NCBI GenBank assembly: GCA_037189645.1
Contig: JBBCIY010000006.1
Location: 53,834 to 117,833 of the forward strand
Source: Taishania sp037189645
GTDB taxonomy: Bacteria > Bacteroidota > Bacteroidia > Flavobacteriales_D > Crocinitomicaceae
Reading direction: 5' to 3'
Length of the DNA stretch: 64,000 nucleotides
Both the position numbers and the translations under genes were made by a program. The notes beneath the pieces were generated by a model, which saw only the letters and a list, made by a program, of their open reading frames with translations, had not been told where the DNA came from and ran no database searches. This document shows, piece after piece, positions 1 through 8,618 of the stretch (its first letter is position 1; each line of letters starts with the position of its first letter).

Positions 1-133
1 TCGGGATGGCCTTTTTTGATTGAGATAAAAGTATCTCAACAGCCTGAAATCAATATTTCAGAATCGTTAATTAATTGTTGATAAATCTATTCACAACTCC
101 TTTGCTTTATTAGTTTTTACAGTTTTAATTCCG

Positions 134-141
134 TATTTTTG
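134..141 (+). promoter_or_regulatory. gyrB promoter -7 box
   Basis: The octamer TATTTTTG matches the Bacteroidota -7 consensus TAnnTTTG and lies 40 bases before the gyrB start codon, which would leave a leader of roughly 30 nt. No clean TTTG -33 box is visible at the usual 19-20 base spacing, so this rests on the -7 box alone. Confidence 0.5.
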
Positions 142-180
142 CACGTTAATAATATTTACATCAGGTCAAAATAAAAGACA

Positions 181-2133
181 ATGAGTGAAGACTTAAAAAA
201 ACAGGAATATTCAGCAGATAATATTCAGATCCTGGAAGGATTGGAGGCAGTCCGGAAACGTCCGGCAATGTACATCGGGGATGTTGGGATCAAAGGATTG
301 CACCACCTTGTGTATGAAGTTGTTGACAACTCCATCGATGAAGCCCTGGCAGGGCATTGTGATACGATAGAAGTATCCATCAATGAGGACAACTCCATTA
401 CTGTAAAGGATAATGGCCGTGGTATTCCTACGGCAATGCACACCAAAGAAAAACGATCAGCTCTGGAAGTCGTAATGACAGTATTGCACGCCGGAGGTAA
501 ATTCGATAAAGATACCTACAAAGTGTCCGGGGGTCTGCACGGAGTCGGGGTATCGTGTGTAAACGCGCTGTCAACTCACCTGAGAGCGGAAGTTCACCGG
601 GAAGGAAAAATATTTGAACAGGAGTATTCCATCGGGAAACCATTGTACTCAGTCAGAGAAATCGGTACTTCCGATATCACCGGAACGATCGTAACATTCA
701 AGCCCGACAGTTCAATCTTTGAAGAAACAACCTATAATTATGATACGCTTGCAGCAAGAATGCGGGAGCTGGCGTTCCTGAACAAAGGGATCCGCATTAC
801 TCTGACTGACAGAAGAGAGCTGGATGAAAAAGGAAATTTTGTTTCAACCAAGTTCTATTCCGAAGGAGGATTGAAAGAGTTCGCTCAGTATCTGGACAGG
901 AACAGGGAAGCGCTGGTACAGGATGTCATCTACTTCGAAGGAGAAAAAGACGGAATTCCTGTAGAAGTGGCACTGACCTACAACACGTCCTATACAGAGA
1001 ACATCCAGGCGTACGTAAATAACATTAACACCCACGAAGGAGGTACACACCTTTCCGGGTTCAGGAGAGGTCTTACAAATACATTGAAAAAGTATGCCAC
1101 CGATTCCGGGATGCTTGCAAAAGAGAAAGTTGAAATTGAAGGGGATGACTTCCGTGAAGGGTTAACTGCCGTCGTATCGGTCAAAGTCGCGGAACCTCAG
1201 TTTGAAGGTCAGACAAAAACAAAATTGGGTAACAGGGAAGTAACTGCTCCCGTAAGCCAGGCGGTTTCCGAAATGCTGTCCGATTACCTGGAAGAGCATC
1301 CAAATGAAGCCAAGCAAATCGTTTACAAAGTAATCTTAGCCGCAAAAGCACGCCAGGCAGCACGGAAAGCACGTGAGATGGTTCAGCGGAAGAACGTCAT
1401 GTCAGGTTCGGGACTTCCGGGCAAATTAGCTGACTGCGCTTCAAAGGATCCGGCAGAAAGCGAATTATTCCTTGTCGAGGGAGATTCTGCGGGTGGTACT
1501 GCAAAACAAGGACGTGACCGTCATTTCCAGGCGATCATGCCGCTTAGAGGTAAGATCCTGAACGTAGAAAAAGCAATGCAATACAAAATCTTCGAAAACG
1601 AAGAGATCAAAAATATCTATACTGCCCTCGGAGTAAGAATCGGTACGGAAGAGGATTCCAAGGCATTGAACCTGGAAAAGTTACGTTATCACAAGCTGAT
1701 CATCATGTGTGATGCCGATGTGGATGGAAGCCACATTGAAACGCTGATCCTGACATTCCTGTTCCGTTTTATGAAAGAGCTGATCGAGCTGGGATACATT
1801 TACATCGCAACTCCTCCATTGTATCAGGTGAAGAAAGGGAACAAGGCTCAATACGCATGGACAGATGATCAGCGCGATCTGCTGATCCAGCAGATGAAAG
1901 GTTCAGGCTCTGATTCTTCCGTCAACGTACAGCGTTACAAAGGTTTGGGAGAGATGAACGCTGAGCAGCTGTGGGAAACGACCATGAACCCGGAAGGAAG
2001 AACATTGCGCCAGGTAACGATTGAAAACGCAGCAGAAGCTGACCAGATTTTCTCGATGCTGATGGGAGATGATGTTCCGCCAAGACGGGAGTTCATCGAA
2101 AAGAACGCGAAATATGCGAAAATCGATGCATAA
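181..2133 (+). CDS. gyrB: DNA gyrase subunit B
   Basis: ATPase subunit of type II topoisomerase; with GyrA it introduces negative supercoils. The N-terminal GHKL ATPase domain shows the catalytic Glu46 and Asn50 region and the DNGRGIP loop at 77-83. The C-terminal Toprim domain has EGDSAGG from Glu433 and the metal-binding DADVDG from Asp511. At 650 residues it is the short form without the roughly 165-residue insert of the enterobacterial protein, as usual in this phylum. ParE is the main alternative, since the two share architecture; the RGKILNVEKA stretch and a QRYKGLGEMN motif fit GyrB. The gene stands alone between its own promoter and a strong terminator. Confidence 0.95.
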   Translation: MSEDLKKQEYSADNIQILEGLEAVRKRPAMYIGDVGIKGLHHLVYEVVDNSIDEALAGHCDTIEVSINEDNSITVKDNGRGIPTAMHTKEKRSALEVVMTVLHAGGKFDKDTYKVSGGLHGVGVSCVNALSTHLRAEVHREGKIFEQEYSIGKPLYSVREIGTSDITGTIVTFKPDSSIFEETTYNYDTLAARMRELAFLNKGIRITLTDRRELDEKGNFVSTKFYSEGGLKEFAQYLDRNREALVQDVIYFEGEKDGIPVEVALTYNTSYTENIQAYVNNINTHEGGTHLSGFRRGLTNTLKKYATDSGMLAKEKVEIEGDDFREGLTAVVSVKVAEPQFEGQTKTKLGNREVTAPVSQAVSEMLSDYLEEHPNEAKQIVYKVILAAKARQAARKAREMVQRKNVMSGSGLPGKLADCASKDPAESELFLVEGDSAGGTAKQGRDRHFQAIMPLRGKILNVEKAMQYKIFENEEIKNIYTALGVRIGTEEDSKALNLEKLRYHKLIIMCDADVDGSHIETLILTFLFRFMKELIELGYIYIATPPLYQVKKGNKAQYAWTDDQRDLLIQQMKGSGSDSSVNVQRYKGLGEMNAEQLWETTMNPEGRTLRQVTIENAAEADQIFSMLMGDDVPPRREFIEKNAKYAKIDA

Positions 2134-2146
2134 AAGATAAAGAGAG

Positions 2147-2173
2147 AACGCCCGCTGAAAAGTGGGCGTTTTT
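2147..2173 (+). terminator. gyrB intrinsic terminator
   Basis: A 10 bp stem (AACGCCCGCT with AGTGGGCGTT, one G-U pair) closed by a GAAA tetraloop and followed by a T run, 13 bases after the gyrB stop codon. Confidence 0.88.
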
Positions 2174-2328
2174 GGTTTTTGATATTTTTTTGAGATCGGT
2201 ATGCAGCACTATCTGACCAGAGCAACCATCCATTCAATAAAATTATCTTCTGTTTTTTAGCACAAGACATCCTGTAAAAGACATTCCGGGCACCTTCATA
2301 TTTATCAATAATTGCTTACCTTTATTCC

Positions 2329-3309
2329 ATGAACGTAAAAAGAATCGCCGTTTTAACATCAGGAGGTGATGCGCCGGGAATGAATGCCTGCATCCGGGCA
2401 ATTGTGAAATCCTGCCTGCATTATGAGATCGAATGCATTGGGATTTCAGATGGTTTCCAGGGCCTGATTGATAAAAAGAGCAGCACACTGGGATATCCCG
2501 ACGTGAATAATATTGTTCAGAAAGGAGGAACAGTCCTGGGGACAGCAAGAAGCAAAGCATTCAGAACCAAAGAAGGGAGGCAGAAAGCAATCAGTTACCT
2601 GAAAGAATTGCAGGTGGACGGATTAATTGTTATTGGCGGGGACGGCTCATTTGCCGGAGCAAAGGCGCTCAGTGACGAATTCGATCTGCCTGTTATCGGG
2701 ATCCCGGGGACGATCGATAACGATATTTACGGAACAGATCATACGATCGGTTACGATACTGCTCTCAATACAGTGATAGAAGCAGTAGATAAGATCCGCG
2801 ATACAGCCAGCAGTCATCACCGTGTGTTTTTTGTTGAGGTAATGGGGCGGAATTCCGGTTTTATCGCGCTGAACACAGCCATTGCTTCTGGTGCGGAATC
2901 GGTTCTGATCCCGGAAGAAGTAACGGATATTCCAAAGCTGGCGGAGCAGATCAAAGAACAGAACAAAGGAAAAAGGGGATCAATCATCATAGTAGCAGAA
3001 GGAGATGATGCCGGGGATGCGGTTACCATTATGAACAAGGTAAAGCCCCTCCTACCCGATTACGACCTGAGATGTACCATTCTGGGCCACATTCAGCGTG
3101 GAGGAAACCCTTCTGCCAAAGACCGGATCATCGCTACACGGATGGGGGCAAAAGCCGTAGATCTGCTACGGGAAGGAAAGACCAGGCAAATGGTCGGTGT
3201 CGAAGGCGATGCCATTGTCACATGCAGCATTGAAGATGGAATAAAGAAATCGAGCATTCCCGATTTATCAAAACTTGAATTACTGGAACAGCTCCGTACA
3301 AAAAAATAA
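2329..3309 (+). CDS. pfkA: ATP-dependent 6-phosphofructokinase
   Basis: Committing step of glycolysis: phosphorylates fructose 6-phosphate to the 1,6-bisphosphate in the cytoplasm. The 326 residues match the short bacterial PfkA. Visible motifs are the N-terminal ATP loop TSGGDAPGMNA (about 10-20), GGDGSFAGA near 102-110 and the catalytic PGTIDND motif near 124-130; the GGDGS form indicates an ATP-dependent enzyme rather than a PPi-dependent one. The IQRGG segment that contacts the substrate is present near 250. A TACCTTTA box at 2317-2324 ends only 4 bases before the ATG, so the leader may be extremely short. tsaE follows after 17 bases and is probably cotranscribed. Confidence 0.95.
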   Translation: MNVKRIAVLTSGGDAPGMNACIRAIVKSCLHYEIECIGISDGFQGLIDKKSSTLGYPDVNNIVQKGGTVLGTARSKAFRTKEGRQKAISYLKELQVDGLIVIGGDGSFAGAKALSDEFDLPVIGIPGTIDNDIYGTDHTIGYDTALNTVIEAVDKIRDTASSHHRVFFVEVMGRNSGFIALNTAIASGAESVLIPEEVTDIPKLAEQIKEQNKGKRGSIIIVAEGDDAGDAVTIMNKVKPLLPDYDLRCTILGHIQRGGNPSAKDRIIATRMGAKAVDLLREGKTRQMVGVEGDAIVTCSIEDGIKKSSIPDLSKLELLEQLRTKK

Positions 3310-3326
3310 CCCCGCAAATCTGAAAC

Positions 3327-3743
3327 ATGCAATACATCATTCCCGACCTTAACAGTATCCAGGCTGTTGCATCCCAATTCCTGACCGATTACGGGCACCG
3401 GAAAATATTTGCTTTTGAAGCTGAAATGGGAACAGGGAAAACCACCTTCATTTTAGGTCTTCTGCGTGCAATGGGTATTGAAAACCCGGAAGGGTCTCCG
3501 ACCTATTCGCTGGTAAATACTTACGAAAGCCCGATGTACGGGAAAGTGTATCATTTTGACCTGTACCGGATCGAAGATGAAGAAGAAGCGTACGATATCG
3601 GGATTGAAGAAATGTTATACGAAAATACCGCTTACTGCTTTATTGAATGGCCCGACAGGATCAAAAACCTGCTTCCTCTGAACACTGTAACCGTACAAAT
3701 GACAGTGGATGAGAACGGGAAGCGGATTATAGATGTCAGCTAA
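3327..3743 (+). CDS. tsaE: tRNA threonylcarbamoyladenosine biosynthesis ATPase TsaE
   Basis: Small P-loop ATPase that works with TsaB and TsaD to make the t6A37 modification of ANN-decoding tRNAs. The 138-residue length is typical. The Walker A motif GTGKTT is near residues 32-37, followed by the family segment SPTYSLVNTYE and HFDLYRIEDEEE with its conserved acidic residues, and a C-terminal FIEWPDR motif. It lies 17 bases after pfkA in the same orientation. Its 3' end converges with fabG; the terminator between them reads best in the fabG direction. Confidence 0.92.
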   Translation: MQYIIPDLNSIQAVASQFLTDYGHRKIFAFEAEMGTGKTTFILGLLRAMGIENPEGSPTYSLVNTYESPMYGKVYHFDLYRIEDEEEAYDIGIEEMLYENTAYCFIEWPDRIKNLLPLNTVTVQMTVDENGKRIIDVS

Positions 3744-3768
3744 TTGGCAATGAACACCATGTAAATAC

Positions 3769-3798
3769 AAAAAAGCCGGACAACGATTGTTATCCGGC
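3769..3798 (-). terminator. fabG intrinsic terminator
   Basis: On the minus strand GCCGGATAAC and GTTGTCCGGC pair around a 4-base loop (one G-U pair), followed by TTTTTT. It lies just after the fabG stop codon. Confidence 0.88.
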
Positions 3799-3823
3799 CT
3801 GAAGTATTGATTAAATGGTTGCT

Positions 3824-4570
3824 TTACATGAGCATACCACCGCAAACATTGATTGTTTGGCCTGTGATATAGGACGACATATCTGACCCCAGGAAAACCA
3901 CCAGGTTGGCAACATCTTCCGGTTTCCCTCCACGCTTCAGTGGAATGGAACTTCTCCATTCGTCAACAACTTTTTGGTCCAGGGCTTCTGTCATTTCCGT
4001 TTCGATGAATCCGGGAGCAATGGCGTTGCAACGGATACTGCGTGAACCCAATTCCTGGGCTACCGATTTCGTAAATCCGATCAGACCTGCCTTTGATGCT
4101 GCGTAATTCGCCTGTCCGGCATTCCCGCTGACACCAACAACAGATGACATATTGATGATCGACCCCGATTTTGCTTTCAGCATCGGACGCTGAACCGCTT
4201 TGGTGAGATTGAATGCCGATTTCAGGTTGGTATTCATTACTTCATCCCACTGTTCTTCTGTCATGCGCATCAGCAACGTATCGCGGGTAATACCTGCATT
4301 ATTTACCAGTACGTCAATTGTGCCGAATGCTGCCACGACATCATCCACCAGCTTCTGTGCTTCATCAAATTTTGCGGCATCGGATCTGAATCCTTTTACA
4401 GTCCCGCCATTTTGAGATAATTCCGCTTCCAACGCTTTGGCTTTTTCTTCGGAAGACAAATATGTGAAAGCTACTTTTGCACCCTGTTTTACACATTCTT
4501 CCGCAATTGACTTTCCGATTCCACGGGACGCTCCCGTGATCAGAACTACTTTATCCTGCAATAATTTCAT
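3824..4570 (-). CDS. fabG: 3-oxoacyl-[acyl-carrier-protein] reductase
   Basis: NADPH-dependent reduction of beta-ketoacyl-ACP in fatty-acid elongation. A classical short-chain dehydrogenase of 248 residues: TGASRGIG cofactor loop (13-20), NNAG (90-93), catalytic Ser143 in MSSVVG, then Tyr156 and Lys160 in YAASK, with the GNAGQANYAASKAG stretch typical of FabG. The frame opens 7 codons upstream at 4591, but the ATG at 4570 gives the canonical N-terminus (MKLLQDKVVLITG) and leaves room for a promoter. It is monocistronic with its own terminator, away from a fab cluster. Confidence 0.92.
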   Translation of the reverse strand: MKLLQDKVVLITGASRGIGKSIAEECVKQGAKVAFTYLSSEEKAKALEAELSQNGGTVKGFRSDAAKFDEAQKLVDDVVAAFGTIDVLVNNAGITRDTLLMRMTEEQWDEVMNTNLKSAFNLTKAVQRPMLKAKSGSIINMSSVVGVSGNAGQANYAASKAGLIGFTKSVAQELGSRSIRCNAIAPGFIETEMTEALDQKVVDEWRSSIPLKRGGKPEDVANLVVFLGSDMSSYITGQTINVCGGMLM

Positions 4571-4588
4571 TGTGTTTATTTTCTGTCC

Positions 4589-4596
4589 CAAAAATA
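4589..4596 (-). promoter_or_regulatory. fabG promoter -7 box
   Basis: On the minus strand the octamer TATTTTTG matches TAnnTTTG, 18 bases before the fabG ATG at 4570. It overlaps the 7-codon upstream extension of the frame and supports the later start. The nearest TTTG upstream is 25 bases away, longer than the usual spacing. Confidence 0.5.
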
Positions 4597-4689
4597 GCTA
4601 AAAAGATTAACTAAATGAGAACAAATCAAGGATTTTATAAACAAATCATGCTTTAAAATTTTAGTTCAAAAAAGAATTTTACAAAAAAC

Positions 4690-4734
4690 ATAATCCGCCA
4701 AAACTACCTTAAAAATAAAGTTTTGGCGGATTAT
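4690..4734. repeat. Palindromic flank of the ATPase cassette, 3' copy
   Basis: Perfect 15 bp inverted repeat: ATAATCCGCCAAAAC at 4690-4704 and its complement at 4720-4734, separated by 15 A/T-rich bases. It begins 9 bases after the ATPase stop codon (minus strand). A near-identical palindrome lies immediately upstream of the same gene at 6173-6221. It lacks a T run, so it is not a typical terminator. No other copy of the arm was found in the window. Confidence 0.9.
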
Positions 4735-4742
4735 AATAACCG

Positions 4743-6164
4743 TCAATCTTCAAACAAGCTATTCAGATCCAGTGAATTTTGGACCAGTTCATTGCTGTAT
4801 TCATTTGTTTTGATCCCGTGAGTGGTTATCATCACAAGAAAAATATTTTTCCGGGTATTCGTATCACGCTGAAACGCTTCTATTTTGTTCTGCAGATTTT
4901 TATAGGTCTTCTTATCGATGGTATAAACAGTATTGTAAAATTTCATCTCACAGATGTTGATAATGTTATCGTCCCTGTCGATCAGCAGATCCACCTGTGC
5001 GTCCTTGTTGAACCAGCTGCTGTTCAAGGAATAAATCGCGTCTATCCGGAGTGCTCTTTTCAGTTGCTGAATGTGTTTCAGGCAAAGATTTTCAAAGCTG
5101 AATCCCGACCACGAGATATACGACTGGCTTTTGAATAGGCGCTGCCATGTACCCGCCCCATTTCCCTGGTTCGCATGAATAAATTTCAGGTAAAACCGTG
5201 AATATTCATCCGACAGGCGATAAAGCGACAATTGTTTTTTATTCTTATAAAACGGTGACTCGCTTACAAAGCCGGATTCAATCAGTTCGGTGAGCTTCCA
5301 TGAAAAATCACCGCCTCCGGAAATCCCGCTCTTGTCAATCAGCTCCTGCCGGGTCACTCCCCTGTTGAAACCTGCCAGTGTCCGCACGATCAACAAGTAT
5401 TTTTCGGAATTGTCAAACAGTGAACGGAATAACCGGTCGAATTCATCGGCCAGGACACCGTCTTTCTCAAAGCACAGGCTGTCAATATTCTGGACAACGC
5501 TCATCCCCTTCTCTACTTTATCCAGGTAATGGGGAATTCCCCCGATCGCCATGTATAACTGTGCGATATCATAGCGGGTGTAGCGGATCCCATTGTACTT
5601 CAGGAACTGCTCTGTTTCGGACAAATCAAATGGCATCAGCCGGATCTTCTGCGTGATCCGGTTATGCAGCCCTCCCTTATTGTTCACGATTTTCTGAACC
5701 ATGTAAGAAGCGGCGGATCCACAGATCACCACTACCAGGTCGCTTCTTTTGGTACAGTAGTGGTTCCAGAAATTCTCAAAAGCTCCCAGAAACCGGGACT
5801 TAGCTGTTGCCAGCCACGGAAATTCATCAATAAAGATGACCTTTTTCTTCTTCGATCTCACTTTATCAATAATCTGCTCCAGTAATGAAAACGCTTCCAG
5901 CCACCCCGACGGAACGGAAATTTCCTGCTGCCCTCTTCCCTTTACTTTCGACAATTCCCTGGAAAAGTTAGACAACTGGTCTTTCATCGTTCCATTGAAC
6001 AATCCTGTCACCTCAAAAAACAGGTGCTGCTTATAACATTCCCGGATAAGAAATGTTTTTCCGACCCTTCTCCTTCCATACACGGCAATCAGCTCCGACT
6101 TATTGCTATTCAAGGCATTTTGAAGAAGTTTCACTTCATTTTTCCGACCAATGATCTTTGTCAT
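4743..6164 (-). CDS. Archaeal-type AAA ATPase with C-terminal DUF234 (PD-(D/E)XK-like) domain
   Basis: A 473-residue protein of the ATPase_2 plus DUF234 type. Walker A is YGRRRVGKT (29-37), Walker B VIFIDEFPWL (109-118), with a sensor-like ICGSAASYM segment (147-155) and a winged-helix-like linker about 255-325. The C-terminal part carries the elements of a PD-(D/E)XK fold: Glu358 in GFSFEN, Asp392 in AQVDLLID and the EMK triad Glu406-Lys408. Function in this family is unknown; roles in mobility, defence or DNA repair have been guessed. The gene is alone, between fabG and a hexosaminidase, and is bounded by palindromes 8 bases before its ATG and 9 bases beyond its stop. The frame is intact. 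Whether the cassette is mobile, self-regulated or both cannot be decided from one copy. Confidence 0.85.
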   Translation of the reverse strand: MTKIIGRKNEVKLLQNALNSNKSELIAVYGRRRVGKTFLIRECYKQHLFFEVTGLFNGTMKDQLSNFSRELSKVKGRGQQEISVPSGWLEAFSLLEQIIDKVRSKKKKVIFIDEFPWLATAKSRFLGAFENFWNHYCTKRSDLVVVICGSAASYMVQKIVNNKGGLHNRITQKIRLMPFDLSETEQFLKYNGIRYTRYDIAQLYMAIGGIPHYLDKVEKGMSVVQNIDSLCFEKDGVLADEFDRLFRSLFDNSEKYLLIVRTLAGFNRGVTRQELIDKSGISGGGDFSWKLTELIESGFVSESPFYKNKKQLSLYRLSDEYSRFYLKFIHANQGNGAGTWQRLFKSQSYISWSGFSFENLCLKHIQQLKRALRIDAIYSLNSSWFNKDAQVDLLIDRDDNIINICEMKFYNTVYTIDKKTYKNLQNKIEAFQRDTNTRKNIFLVMITTHGIKTNEYSNELVQNSLDLNSLFED

Positions 6165-6172
6165 ATCAAAAT

Positions 6173-6221
6173 TTATAATCCGCCAAAACTTTAAAATTAA
6201 TCAAATTTTGGCGGATTATAA
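6173..6221. repeat. Palindromic flank of the ATPase cassette, 5' copy
   Basis: Perfect 16 bp inverted repeat: TTATAATCCGCCAAAA at 6173-6188 and its complement at 6206-6221, separated by 17 A/T-rich bases. It ends 8 bases from the ATPase start codon (minus strand), so it occupies the leader or promoter of that gene. It shares both arms and part of the spacer with the copy at 4690-4734, including the outer extension ATAATAA at 6218-6224 and 4733-4739. Confidence 0.9.
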
Positions 6222-6312
6222 TAAACAGGAAATGATTTTATCAATCCTGTAAGTTAATTTGTTGCCTGTTCATTTTATTTTCCGTAATTTAGTACATCTA
6301 TTTTACTAGAGA

Positions 6313-8565
6313 ATGAAACCATTTTTTCCCCTCCTGATCTGTGCTTTAGGGCTGCATTTTTTCTCGTTGCCGCAATCGGGAGTGATCCCGACCCCCGAAT
6401 TCTATCAAAAATCGGACGGACAACCTTATCAATTCACGGTGATCACAGCAGACATCACTTCACTTCCGACTGAAACAATTGAAGTTTTACATTTCTGGAA
6501 TCAAACCTTTAAACACCTGTCAGAAAGGACTCCGGTATCAGCACCCATCGCTTTAAAGGTCCGGTTTCATCATTCCGAAAACAACCATCAGGAAAATGAT
6601 CATTACGAAATGTCTTTTGACGGGAAATTTGTCGATGTATCCTACACCTCGGATGCCAGTCTTTTGTACGCATACAGCACGCTGCTGCAATTGATCGAGG
6701 ACAATGGAGAAGAATCGGTCCTTCACCCTTTTACGCTAAAAGATCGGGCAAAATTCCCATGGCGCGGCCTTCACCTGGATGTCTGCAGGCACTTCTTCAC
6801 CGTTGACGAAGTAAAACGCTACATCGATATAATGGCATTTTACAAATACAACACATTTCACTGGCACCTGACCGACGACCAGGGCTGGCGGATCGAAATC
6901 AAAAAATACCCGTTGCTGACAGAGATCGGGGGGTTCAGAGACTCGACCCTGAATGATCATTACAGCACCGTTCCCAGAACCTGGAATACACAACGATATG
7001 GCGGATTTTACACGCAAGAGCAGGTAAAAGAAGTCGTAAAATATGCAGCGGCAAGGGGCGTTACCATTGTCCCTGAAATAGAAATGCCCGGCCACAGCAG
7101 AGCGGCACTGGCCGCTTACCCTGAACATTCATGTACCGGTTTAAGGCAACCTGTGACAGGATTATGGGGAGTTTTTGATGATATTTTCTGCTCCGGAGAA
7201 GAGACGATCACCTTTTTGCAGGACATCCTGTCCGAAGTACTGGAATTATTCCCTTCGCAATACATTCACATCGGCGGTGACGAAGCTCCGAAAACACGCT
7301 GGAAGCAGTGTGAAAAATGTCAAAGCAATATCCGGAAATACAACCTCAGGGACGAACATGAATTACAAAGCTGGTTCATCCAGCAAATAGACCGGTTCCT
7401 CACTGAGAAAGGCCGTAAACTGATCGGTTGGGACGAAATACTGGAAGGAGGGCTGAGCCCGAATGCCGCGGTGATGAGCTGGCGGGGTGAAGAAGGAGGT
7501 ATCGAAGCAGCAAGCCAGCAGCACGAAGTCGTAATGACTCCCGGATCACATTGCTACTTTGACCACTACCAGGGAGAACCTTCAAACGAGCCCATTGCGT
7601 TCGGGGGGTATACACCGCTGGAAAAAGTATATGAGTTCAACCCTGTTCCGGCAGCAATTTCAGAAGAAAACAGAAAGTACATACTTGGAGCACAGGCAAA
7701 TCTATGGACGGAATACATCCCCGATTTCAAACAAGTGGAATACATGGTTTACCCACGGGCACTGGCAATGATCCAGAACCTGTGGAGTACGGAAAAGCCC
7801 AGCTACCATTCGTTCCTCTCCATTTTGAAAGACAAGCAGCTGGCACTTTTGTCGGCCCGCAACATCAACTATTCGATCTCCTTTGCCAAACCCACTTTTT
7901 CACTGGAAAAGAATACAACAGGCATTACCCTGACAGCTTCTCCGGAAAAAGCCCGTTTTACACACATCACGCACCCGGAAAGAACAATTTTCCACTCTGA
8001 AGACTCCCTACAGGTGAATCAGCTGCATTTCAGCAGGAAAAAAAACGGAGCGGACCGTTTGCACATAGAAGCGAGTGATGCGGATTTTAATTCCATTTCC
8101 TCCGTTGACCTGATCCGGCACAAAGGACTGGGATTGGACGTTGATTTTATCACTCCTCCACACAAACGTTACTCCACGAACAAAGAGCTGACGCTGGTAG
8201 ACGGAATTTCAGGGCACCGCCCGTGGAACGGAAAACAATGGCTGGGATTCAATGAAGGAATGGTTGAATTCATCGTCACCCTGGACAAGCAGATCACATA
8301 CAGATCCGTCACGGTGAGTATGCTGGATGCTTCCGGATCATGGATCCATTTACCCCTGCACATTGAGCTATACACCTCATCCAACGGGAAAAAATGGAAA
8401 AAAATCGCTGAGCAGAGGGTATCGGGCGAACAAACGAAGATCCGGTTAAAAGGAAAAGCAAAACAATTGAAATTCCGCATAACTCCATTGGAAAGCATCC
8501 CTGACGGATTTCCGGGAGCAGGATATAAACCCTTTACATTCTTAGATGAATTGATCTTTGAATAA
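6313..8565 (+). CDS. Secreted beta-N-acetylhexosaminidase, glycoside hydrolase family 20
   Basis: Releases terminal N-acetylglucosamine or N-acetylgalactosamine from chitooligosaccharides, peptidoglycan fragments or glycans. The 750 residues begin with a hydrophobic signal sequence (about 1-23), then a GH20b N-terminal domain to about 130, the catalytic barrel about 133-500 and a C-terminal beta region about 600-750 resembling the carbohydrate-binding tails of family members. Diagnostic motifs are GLHLDVCRHFF near 152, FHWHLTDDQGWRIEI near 184 and HIGGDEAP with the catalytic pair Asp323-Glu324 of substrate-assisted hydrolysis. There is no T9SS sorting domain, so a periplasmic or outer-membrane location is likely. 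The next gene, cutC, lies 53 bases downstream. Confidence 0.92.
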   Translation: MKPFFPLLICALGLHFFSLPQSGVIPTPEFYQKSDGQPYQFTVITADITSLPTETIEVLHFWNQTFKHLSERTPVSAPIALKVRFHHSENNHQENDHYEMSFDGKFVDVSYTSDASLLYAYSTLLQLIEDNGEESVLHPFTLKDRAKFPWRGLHLDVCRHFFTVDEVKRYIDIMAFYKYNTFHWHLTDDQGWRIEIKKYPLLTEIGGFRDSTLNDHYSTVPRTWNTQRYGGFYTQEQVKEVVKYAAARGVTIVPEIEMPGHSRAALAAYPEHSCTGLRQPVTGLWGVFDDIFCSGEETITFLQDILSEVLELFPSQYIHIGGDEAPKTRWKQCEKCQSNIRKYNLRDEHELQSWFIQQIDRFLTEKGRKLIGWDEILEGGLSPNAAVMSWRGEEGGIEAASQQHEVVMTPGSHCYFDHYQGEPSNEPIAFGGYTPLEKVYEFNPVPAAISEENRKYILGAQANLWTEYIPDFKQVEYMVYPRALAMIQNLWSTEKPSYHSFLSILKDKQLALLSARNINYSISFAKPTFSLEKNTTGITLTASPEKARFTHITHPERTIFHSEDSLQVNQLHFSRKKNGADRLHIEASDADFNSISSVDLIRHKGLGLDVDFITPPHKRYSTNKELTLVDGISGHRPWNGKQWLGFNEGMVEFIVTLDKQITYRSVTVSMLDASGSWIHLPLHIELYTSSNGKKWKKIAEQRVSGEQTKIRLKGKAKQLKFRITPLESIPDGFPGAGYKPFTFLDELIFE

Positions 8566-8618
8566 TGTTGAAACGAAATAATTGTACATAAAAAATTGAG
8601 CAGGATAATTAAAAAGAT

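Noticed and set aside
4690..6224. Interpretation as a classical insertion sequence
   Set aside because: No transposase and no evident target duplication; the palindromic repeats are real but the element type is unknown.
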